A DNA stretch of 17,498 bases from positions 1-17,498 of the forward strand of contig JACMMY010000062.1 in assembly GCA_014378805.1 (NCBI GenBank), given 5' to 3'. Shown in pieces: positions 1 to 5,705 of the stretch; positions within the stretch are counted from its first letter, which is position 1; every line of letters begins with the position of its first letter. The stretch comes from Moraxellaceae bacterium (GTDB lineage: Bacteria > Pseudomonadota > Gammaproteobacteria > Pseudomonadales > Moraxellaceae). The translations under genes were made by a program, and so were the position numbers. The notes below the pieces were generated by a model that worked only from the letters and a program-made list of their open reading frames with translations, had not been told where the DNA came from and ran no database searches.

Positions 1-2001
1 CAACTCCAAATCGTCATCCAACTGCACTTCCAGCACCACATTCACGGCTTGATAAAATAATCCACGCTCGACCGTATTGGTGTTGAACTGTAGAAAAGCT
101 TCTACCTGCTCTTTGGCTTTTTCAAAATCCTGCAAGGCGAGATAAGTCAGCAATTTCAACTCAAGAATCGTTAATTGCCCCCAACACGTATTGTCATCAA
201 ACTCGATTCCGATCAGCGTTTTAATCTCGGTGTAATCATCCAGCTCACTGTCTTCCAGACGTTTGACCAGTGCTTCTAGTGAGACATTATTCAGACTATG
301 CAAGTTCAAAATATCGGCGCGGAACGAGAGTGCTTTGTTGGTGTTATCCCAAATCAAATCTTCCACCAGATAAATTTCCGAATAGTCTGGGACCAAAATA
401 CGGCATGCGGTTGCGCCTAAATGTTCATAGACCGCCATGTAAACTTCTTTGTCCATCTCTTCGAGAATGCCAAACAGCGCAGTTGCTTCCTCGGCATTAG
501 GATCACTACCCCAGCCAGAAAAATCCCATTCCACAAATTTGAAATCAGACTTGGCACTGAAAAAACGCCACGACACCACACCACTAGAATCGATAAAGTG
601 TTCAACAAAGTTATTCGGTTCAGTGACAGCGTTACTTTCAAAAGTTGGCTGTGGTAAATCGTTTAAGCCTTCAAAACTACGACCTTGCAGCAATTCCGTC
701 AAACTACGTTCGAGCGCAATTTCAAAGCTGGGGTGAGCCCCAAACGAGGCAAACACACCGCCAGTTCTTGGGTTCATTAAAGTGACGCACATTACGGGAT
801 ATTTTCCGCCCAGCGATGCATCTTTCACCAGCACTGGAAAGCCTTGCTCCTCCAACGCATGGATACCCGCGAGAATGCTTGGATATTTCGCTAACACCTC
901 TTGCGGCACATCGGGCAGCGTCATTTCGCCTTCCAGAATCTCACGCTTTACCGCGCGCTCGAAGATTTCTGATAGGCACTGCACTTGCGCTTCGACCAGC
1001 GTATTGCCAGCACTCATACCGTTGCTGAGGTATAGATTTTCGATCAGATTAGAAGGAAAATATACTACCTCGCCGTCCGACTGGCGCACGAAAGGCAAAG
1101 AACAGATACCACGGTCGGTGTTACCAGAGTTGGTATCGTACAAATGAGAGCCACGTAGTTCATTATCTGGGTTGTATATTTCTAAGCAGTATTCATCGAG
1201 AATCTCAGCAGGCAGCGCATCATTCTGGCCTGGCTTAAACCATTTTTCATTTGGATAATGGACAAATTCAGCATTGGCAATGTCTTCACCCCAGAACTGA
1301 TCGTTATAGAAGAAATTACAATTCAGTCGCTCGATAAACTCACCCAACGCCGATGCTAGTGCACCTTCTTTGGTCGCGCCCTTCCCGTTGGTAAAGCACA
1401 TCGGTGAGTGCGCATCGCGGATATGCAGCGACCACACATTGGGCACAATATTGCGCCATGAAGCGATTTCAATCTTCATGCCTAAACCAGCCAAAATGCC
1501 TGACATATTGACAATGGTTTCTTCTAGCGGCAAATCCTTGCCCGCGATAAATGTTTGTACATCCGACCCCGAACTCGGGATCAGCAGCGCCTGCGCGTCG
1601 GCGTCGAGATTTTCCACATCCTCGATCACAAAGTCCGGTTGTGCTTGCACGACTTTTTTGACGGTACAGCGTTCGATGGAGCGCAAAATCCCCTGACGGT
1701 CTTTGGCAGAAATATCAGCCGGCAACTCGACTTGAATCTTAAAAATTTGTTTATAGCGGTTTTCCGGATCAACAATATTGTTCTGCGACAAGCGGATGTT
1801 TTCGGTGGGAATATCACGCGCGTTGCAATACACCTTCACAAAGTAAGCCGCACACAACGCCGATGAAGCGAGAAAATAATCGAACGGACCTGGCGCTGAA
1901 CCATCACCTTTATAGCGAATAGGTTGATCGGCAATCACTGTGAAGTCATCAAACTTAGCTTCAAGACGAAGGTTGTCGAGAAAGTTGACCTTAATTTCCA
2001 T
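1..2001 (-). CDS. OsmC-YcaO fusion protein (partial, C-terminus beyond window)
   Basis: The frame is open from an ATG at 2001-1999 to the left edge, giving 667 codons with no stop, so only the C-terminal tail is missing. Residues 1 to about 135 look like an OsmC/Ohr-type domain, with the two family cysteines at C50 (in SSALCAAYF) and C112 (in ERCTVKK). Residues from about 175 onward match YcaO, the E. coli accessory factor linked to RimO methylthiolation of ribosomal protein S12: NVWSLHIRDA, CFTNGKGATKEGALASALGE (ATP-binding region), FVHYPNEKWF, DRGICSLPF, SNGMSAGNT and FGAHPSFEIALER. YcaO proteins activate amide backbones with ATP; OsmC domains reduce organic peroxides through paired cysteines. 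Why they are joined is not shown by the sequence. A weak TAGGA ribosome site lies about 8-12 nt upstream of the start. The family assignment is very strong; the S12 role is inferred from E. coli. Confidence 0.93.
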   Translation of the reverse strand, partial: MEIKVNFLDNLRLEAKFDDFTVIADQPIRYKGDGSAPGPFDYFLASSALCAAYFVKVYCNARDIPTENIRLSQNNIVDPENRYKQIFKIQVELPADISAKDRQGILRSIERCTVKKVVQAQPDFVIEDVENLDADAQALLIPSSGSDVQTFIAGKDLPLEETIVNMSGILAGLGMKIEIASWRNIVPNVWSLHIRDAHSPMCFTNGKGATKEGALASALGEFIERLNCNFFYNDQFWGEDIANAEFVHYPNEKWFKPGQNDALPAEILDEYCLEIYNPDNELRGSHLYDTNSGNTDRGICSLPFVRQSDGEVVYFPSNLIENLYLSNGMSAGNTLVEAQVQCLSEIFERAVKREILEGEMTLPDVPQEVLAKYPSILAGIHALEEQGFPVLVKDASLGGKYPVMCVTLMNPRTGGVFASFGAHPSFEIALERSLTELLQGRSFEGLNDLPQPTFESNAVTEPNNFVEHFIDSSGVVSWRFFSAKSDFKFVEWDFSGWGSDPNAEEATALFGILEEMDKEVYMAVYEHLGATACRILVPDYSEIYLVEDLIWDNTNKALSFRADILNLHSLNNVSLEALVKRLEDSELDDYTEIKTLIGIEFDDNTCWGQLTILELKLLTYLALQDFEKAKEQVEAFLQFNTNTVERGLFYQAVNVVLEVQLDDDLEL

Positions 2002-2372
2002 GCTGAATCCTAACTACCTGCGTAAGGCGCAATCACCCTACAACAATTTAAAAAAACCGTAATCACCAATACAAAAAATGACCGTAAGCAAATCCTCATA
2101 AACAAGTCACTGCCCAGTAAATTATGGCGCAATCATTGTTCGAGAGTTGTGAATTGTAGGTCAAACGCACTTTAATATGTTAAATAATGCGAGGGAAATG
2201 ACTGGACTCAGTCTAACGCCTGAACGTTGAATTTTGTGATTGAGTGAAATATTTTTAAGCTTCAAAACCACGATATTACGACTGACAAACGATCCAAGAA
2301 GCGAATATTTTTGAACTACCCTTGTAACAACAACCTTTTGTAGTTTCGGGCGTACATACACTTAGAAGCGGA
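2002..2372. other. Intergenic region without a recognisable gene
   Basis: About 370 bases, AT-rich. It must hold the promoter of the OsmC-YcaO gene, but I see no convincing -35/-10 pair and no T-tailed hairpin. A 66-codon minus-strand frame exists at 2161-2361, but it lacks a Shine-Dalgarno sequence and its protein resembles nothing I know, so I do not call it. Confidence 0.5.
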
Positions 2373-2617
2373 CTATCCTCTTTGTAAAAGCTCTACTTCG
2401 CCAATCAAACTCTCATTTATTTTAATAATTTCAGTCGTCTTCTTATTTAATTTATTCAATATATCAACTGTCACTTCACTCAAAGAGTCATAAATATTCT
2501 TTGGTATTTTAGAAATATTTAATAAGCATACTCCAAAAATATTCTTTCATTTACAGCATCGTATAACATGTCGAGCACCTTACCAATGCAAGAATTAGAT
2601 GATTTCTTACACTTCAT
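2373..2617 (-). pseudogene. Frameshifted remnant of a small AT-rich gene
   Basis: Reading from an ATG at 2617-2615 gives about 32 codons ending in the stop TAA. The next frame over then continues without a stop for 54 codons from 2534 down to a TAG at 2375-2373. It encodes a Lys/Ile/Leu/Glu-rich, helix-prone tail that ends in LIGEVELLQRG. The two frames join into one protein of about 81 residues if one base is added to the T run (AAAAA on the plus strand, 2535-2539). The start overlaps the stop of another short frame (23 codons from a GTG at 2685) as ATGA. There is no good ribosome site, base composition is far more AT-rich than the neighbours, and I do not recognise the product. It may be a decayed acquired gene, a sequencing indel in a homopolymer, or chance. 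Confidence 0.35.
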
Positions 2618-2698
2618 TCTCGGATTTCAGGTGCGATCCATGCACGAATAATTAACATACATATATCATCATGCTCGACATGCACTTTAGGGAACGAG

Positions 2699-3331
2699 TT
2701 AAGCATTTTCTGAATAAAATATAACTTCACCTGTCGCTATATTATGTACGCCACCAACAAGAAGTATTTCGCCATTTTCGATCATCTCTTTGAGAATTGT
2801 ACTTCTTTGAACAATACTTCTCATCGAACGATTGACGTTTATAAGCGTTACTTTTTCGACGAATTCTTCGTTTCCAGAATGACGATTGACCAGCTCAGTT
2901 TGTTCATCATCGATTGCAGGCCGTATTTTTGCAAGCAGGGCGGTTAAATTTCCCATTTCAACATGGTCACAAGCACCTTTGATTGCACCGCATTTGCTGT
3001 GACCAAGTACGACAATGACCTTGGAGCCAGCCACTTTGCAGGCAAACTCCATACTCCCCAAAATGTCCTCATTGATTATGTTTCCAGCGATACGTACGCT
3101 GAATATATCCCCCAGCCCCTGATCAAAAATGATTTCCGCAGAGGTTCTAGAATCAATACAACTTAATATGATTGCCAATGGATATTGGTTTTCTGAGGTT
3201 TCATTCGCCTGCTGCAATAAATTACGGTTTGTTTTCAAGTTGTTGATGAAGCGTTTATTACCTTCTTTAAGCAAACTCAACCCTAACTCTGGTGTGATCG
3301 CATCTTGCATTTCTTTACTTAACGTTTTCAT
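2699..3331 (-). CDS. Beta-class carbonic anhydrase
   Basis: A 210-residue cytoplasmic protein that should interconvert CO2 and bicarbonate using one zinc per monomer. The signature residues are all visible: Cys58, Asp60 and Arg62 in CIDSR, and His111 and Cys114 in GHSKCGAIKGA. This is the usual zinc-ligand set (Cys-His-Cys) plus the Asp-Arg dyad. The segment FSVRIAGNIINEDILGSMEFA and the C-terminal LLVGGVHNIATGEV also fit the family, and about 210 residues is normal length. The ATG at 3331 is preceded by AAAGGA about 7 nt upstream. It lies 113 bp downstream of the SOUL-family gene on the same strand, and I see no clear terminator between them, so co-transcription is possible. No signal peptide is visible. 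No odd features beyond a lower GC than the rec genes. Confidence 0.95.
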   Translation of the reverse strand: MKTLSKEMQDAITPELGLSLLKEGNKRFINNLKTNRNLLQQANETSENQYPLAIILSCIDSRTSAEIIFDQGLGDIFSVRIAGNIINEDILGSMEFACKVAGSKVIVVLGHSKCGAIKGACDHVEMGNLTALLAKIRPAIDDEQTELVNRHSGNEEFVEKVTLINVNRSMRSIVQRSTILKEMIENGEILLVGGVHNIATGEVIFYSENA

Positions 3332-3444
3332 GCTTTTCCTTTAGGACGCAGAGGGTACACAATATGCACATATAACCAATTCTGATATAAATCTGAATCA
3401 AGATCAATCATTTAGATATCAATGATTCAAAAGTTGCTTGAGCG

Positions 3445-4065
3445 CTATTCATTGACTGGAATCATAATTTCATTTCGTCTTAAAAACCATAGCGTAAACG
3501 GTGCGTTATATCGAGCCCAGATTGCGTCTCCTGAAGGAGTTAAAGCCCGTTTGCGAATCCATGATTCGAGTTCCGACTTATGGCTCAAATAATTCTTTTC
3601 ACTCCATGTTCCGGAGTATCGAATAATCGCCATCCGCTGCGCAGAGACCTGACGCAACTTGACACTGGCATCCTTTGGTTGCGGAAGTGTCTTCAAAGTA
3701 AACGCCTTCGGCATCATGAAACTGACGGCCCATTTTCCCTGAACACGTTGTTGTCCGACGGGTGCCGTCATCTGTATTTTCTCGCCTATCGACTTCTGTG
3801 ATACCGGTGCGGTCATCGCAACTTGGGTATTCGAAACGTTGTCACCCGAGATATACCGAAAAAGTTTTTGGAAAGCCTGACTTCCCGCTTTTTCAAAATC
3901 ACCGTCAACCAGAGTTTCGGCAAGTACGTGAGGAGCGTATTCACGAACTTCAAAGTCTTTGTCCTTTTGGATAACTTGATAACTCGCCTCTTCGACTGCC
4001 ATGACTTTTTGCTCCCCGATTAAAATCAACGATACCGTAATCACCATTGCTATTAATTTTTTCAT
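3445..4065 (-). CDS. SOUL/HBP family putative heme-binding protein, exported
   Basis: The frame is open upstream to 4185, but the ATG at 4065 is the better start. GAGGTG sits 9 nt upstream of it, and the protein then begins with a classical signal peptide (MKKLIAMVITVSLILIG, likely cleavage after VMA at residue 23). The 206-residue product is therefore probably periplasmic, with no lipobox cysteine. SOUL hallmarks include DFEVREYAPHVLAETLV, AGSQAFQKLFRYISG, the two MTAPV repeats (VAMTAPVSQ and QMTAPVGQ), VSFMMPKAFTLKTLP, VAIIRY-like AIIRYSGTWSE and the C-terminal ARYNAPFTLWFLRRNEIMIPV. SOUL proteins are associated with heme or tetrapyrrole binding, but the bacterial role is poorly defined, so heme binding here is inferred from the family only. 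It is divergent from the cysB-like gene. Confidence 0.88.
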   Translation of the reverse strand: MKKLIAMVITVSLILIGEQKVMAVEEASYQVIQKDKDFEVREYAPHVLAETLVDGDFEKAGSQAFQKLFRYISGDNVSNTQVAMTAPVSQKSIGEKIQMTAPVGQQRVQGKWAVSFMMPKAFTLKTLPQPKDASVKLRQVSAQRMAIIRYSGTWSEKNYLSHKSELESWIRKRALTPSGDAIWARYNAPFTLWFLRRNEIMIPVNE

Positions 4066-4250
4066 CTCTACATGCACCTCATGAAGTGTTTGACCAGCGT
4101 TTAGCATGAGACAAATCGACTCGTATGCGCTTATTGAACATACAGTGCTTTTTATGACAGTGCAGTAGAAAATCTGTAATGTCATGACAAAAATGAGTAT
4201 CGCTCAAAGGCGTTTTAGATGCCAGAACACTCATACTCTTTACGAATATC

Positions 4251-4269
4251 TATATCTAAAATAGATATA
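4251..4269. promoter_or_regulatory. Tight 8-bp palindrome upstream of cysB-like gene
   Basis: TATATCTA-AAA-TAGATATA is a perfect inverted repeat with a 3-base spacer. It lies between the divergent SOUL-family and cysB-like genes, which suits an operator for a dimeric regulator. TATATCTAAA recurs as a direct repeat at 4339-4348, at the left edge of the larger inverted repeat nearby. All of it is AT-rich, so chance contributes. No binding protein can be named. Confidence 0.4.
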
Positions 4270-4341
4270 TCAAATGCACTTTAAATTAATATTTATTCAT
4301 ATAGTATATTCATAAAGCGCACCGATCAAAGTCGTCGTTAT

Positions 4342-4380
4342 ATCTAAACATGGAATTAAAAATAAATTCCATGTTTAGAT
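4342..4380. repeat. Perfect 16-bp inverted repeat in the cysB-like leader/promoter region
   Basis: The left arm ATCTAAACATGGAATT (4342-4357) is exactly complementary to the right arm 4365-4380, with a 7-base loop (AAAAATA). It ends 53 bases before the ATG of the cysB-like gene. No T-tract follows on either strand, so it does not look like a simple Rho-independent terminator. It could be an operator or an mRNA leader hairpin. The function is unknown. Confidence 0.6.
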
Positions 4381-4433
4381 TAAGATCATGCAAAAAATAG
4401 CGGAACGAAAAAATACCAAGGTATGAGAACATT

Positions 4434-5360
4434 ATGAATTTTCAACAACTACGCATAATCCGCGAAACAATTCGCCAGAAGTTTAATTTAACTGAAGCTG
4501 CGGCGGCATTGTACACCTCACAATCAGGCGTCAGTAAACACATCAAAGACCTTGAAGACGAACTCGGTGTCCAGCTTTTTATTCGTAAAGGCAAACGGCT
4601 TTTGGGGTTAACCGAACCTGGCTTGGCGCTATCCAGTATTGTTGATCGCATGTTGATTGACGCTGATAATATCAAGCGTTTAGCATCGGATTTTACAGCA
4701 ACCGATGAAGGTGAATTGATCATCGCAACAACGCATACGCAAGCTTGTTATGTGCTGCCACCGATTGTTGCACGTTTTAAGCAAGCCTTCCCGAAAGTGC
4801 ACTTGATTTTGCAACAAGCAAGCCCAGTGGAAATTGCAGAATTGGTGGCACACGGCGAGGCGGATATTGGAATCGCAACAGAATCATTGACCAATTATCC
4901 ACAACTGGTCGCATTTCCATACTATCAATGGAAACACAGTTTGATTGTTCCGCAAGGCCATGGGCTGACACAACAACAAACCATTACCTTGTCTGATCTA
5001 GCTAAATGGCCACTGATCACGTATCACGGTGGCTTTACCGGTCGCTCGAAAATCGATGATACGTTTAAACAAGCCAAACTAACACCTGATATCGTCATGT
5101 CCGCCTTAGATGCGGACGTGATCAAAACTTACGTTGAGCTGGGAATGGGCGTTGGGATTGTGGCATCGATTGCATTTAACACTGAACGTGATCGCCGCTT
5201 ACAGCAAATCGAAACGTCACTTTTTGGAGAAAATACCACCCTGATCGCAGTCCGTCGTAACCATGTACTGCGTGGTTTTGCCTATAAATTTATTGAGCTG
5301 TGTAATAGCAGTTTAGATATTAATGTCGTGCGTGAAGCGGCATTGGCTGAAGTGGGGTAA
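4434..5360 (+). CDS. cysB: CysB-like LysR-family transcriptional regulator
   Basis: A 308-residue LysR regulator of the CysB/Cbl branch, which controls sulfate assimilation and cysteine synthesis in response to N-acetylserine or sulfate-type ligands. Residues 1-60 form the winged helix-turn-helix (LTEAAAALYTSQSGVSKHIK). The ligand domain carries the CysB-type anion pocket: Thr100, Thr102 and Gln103 in TTHTQ, and Thr202 in GGFTGRS. DADVIKTYVELGMGVGIVAS is the typical CysB C-terminal core. Residue 105 is Cys where E. coli CysB has Arg (THTQAR versus THTQAC), which may alter effector binding. The protein is shorter than E. coli CysB (324). GAGAA lies about 7 nt before the ATG. It is divergent from the SOUL gene, has two upstream inverted repeats and ends at a strong terminator. 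It could be Cbl or another paralog; no cys genes adjoin it. Confidence 0.85.
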   Translation: MNFQQLRIIRETIRQKFNLTEAAAALYTSQSGVSKHIKDLEDELGVQLFIRKGKRLLGLTEPGLALSSIVDRMLIDADNIKRLASDFTATDEGELIIATTHTQACYVLPPIVARFKQAFPKVHLILQQASPVEIAELVAHGEADIGIATESLTNYPQLVAFPYYQWKHSLIVPQGHGLTQQQTITLSDLAKWPLITYHGGFTGRSKIDDTFKQAKLTPDIVMSALDADVIKTYVELGMGVGIVASIAFNTERDRRLQQIETSLFGENTTLIAVRRNHVLRGFAYKFIELCNSSLDINVVREAALAEVG

Positions 5361-5384
5361 TGTATATGAAGCCCCTAAAATGAT

Positions 5385-5431
5385 AAAACGTGACTGCTTT
5401 ATGGCAATCACGTTTTCGTTTCTTATTTTTT
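5385..5431 (+). terminator. Rho-independent terminator of the cysB-like gene
   Basis: AAAACGTGA (5385-5393) pairs perfectly with TCACGTTTT (5408-5416). An inner TGC/GCA extension shortens the loop, and a T-rich tract runs to 5431. It begins 25 bases after the stop codon, the expected place for plus-strand termination. Confidence 0.85.
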
Positions 5432-5461
5432 GATATCTACTAAACACCTAAAATCGAAAAT

Positions 5462-5499
5462 AAAAAACCCGCACTAATCTCATCCTGATAGCGCGGGTT
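5462..5499 (-). terminator. Terminator of the Rsm-type RNA
   Basis: On the minus strand AACCCGC (5499-5493) pairs with GCGGGTT (5472-5466), followed by a run of T (5467-5462). The 20-base loop can itself fold into a small hairpin exposing AGGATGA, so the terminator also presents a GGA site. This feature is common in Rsm RNAs. Confidence 0.88.
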
Positions 5500-5626
5500 C
5501 CACATTTTAACGTCCTGTTATTGCATCCTTACCGATCATAGTTCATCATGAACTAATTACGTTTACTTCCTACGGCAGTCCTTCCTTTTGGCAATCCATG
5601 CCGACATCCCTGCGCCGTGAAACCAT
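5462..5626 (-). ncRNA. Putative Rsm/CsrB-type small RNA (CsrA/RsmA sponge)
   Basis: This interval has no credible ORF but holds a complete small-RNA gene on the minus strand: an upstream GacA-type box, a promoter, about 165 nt of transcript and a T-tailed hairpin. The RNA contains nine GGA triplets (plus-strand TCC starting at 5483, 5499, 5513, 5526, 5568, 5579, 5583, 5595 and 5607); about 2-3 are expected by chance. Eight fit A(N)GGA, the CsrA/RsmA core site. Several sit in hairpin loops: GGCA-TGGAT-TGCC (5590-5602), TAAC-AGGAC-GTTA (5508-5520), CGGC-GCAGGGAT-GTCG (5602-5617), and the terminator's AGGATGA loop. A separate 7-bp hairpin without GGA spans 5539-5555. Known RsmX/Y/Z and CsrB/C RNAs bind many CsrA dimers this way and relieve translational repression. 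The 5' end is estimated from the promoter (about +/-5 nt). I cannot check it against Rfam here. Confidence 0.82.
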
Positions 5627-5632
5627 TATGTT

Positions 5633-5660
5633 CATTTAGCCTGTACAGTGATAGTGTCAA
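5633..5660 (-). promoter_or_regulatory. Promoter of the Rsm-type RNA
   Basis: On the minus strand a perfect -35 TTGACA (5660-5655) is followed after 16 bases by TAAATG (5638-5633), a poor -10. Transcription would start near 5626. A weak -10 is what one expects of a promoter that needs an activator, here the GacA-type box just upstream. Confidence 0.55.
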
Positions 5661-5674
5661 CAAACGTCAAGTTA

Positions 5675-5692
5675 TGTAAGCATTTTCGTACA
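5675..5692 (-). promoter_or_regulatory. GacA-type upstream activating sequence
   Basis: On the minus strand the site reads TGTACG-AAAATG-CTTACA. It matches the rsmX/Y/Z upstream activating sequence TGTAAG-N6-CTTACA with one mismatch and the exact N6 spacing. Its centre lies about 57 bases before the predicted start, close to the position used by GacA at Pseudomonas rsm promoters. It starts 14 bases past the recD stop codon. Confidence 0.78.
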
Positions 5693-5705
5693 TTTTGTCT
5701 AACAA

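Noticed and set aside
782..1147. Plus-strand frame of 121 codons opposite the OsmC-YcaO gene
   Set aside because: It lies wholly within the convincing minus-strand YcaO coding sequence and its composition is that of a shadow frame.
2161..2361. 66-codon minus-strand frame in the 2.0-2.7 kb gap
   Set aside because: No Shine-Dalgarno sequence and no recognisable domain or protein-like pattern; probably chance.
3406..3427. AATCATT-N8-AATGATT inverted repeat between the SOUL-family and carbonic anhydrase genes as a terminator
   Set aside because: The stem is short and AT-only in effect, and no T run follows on the minus strand. It may be an operator but not a convincing terminator.
4066..4185. 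N-terminal extension of the SOUL-family gene to an ATG at 4185
   Set aside because: The signal peptide and a good GAGGTG ribosome site both point to the ATG at 4065; the extra 40 residues look non-coding.
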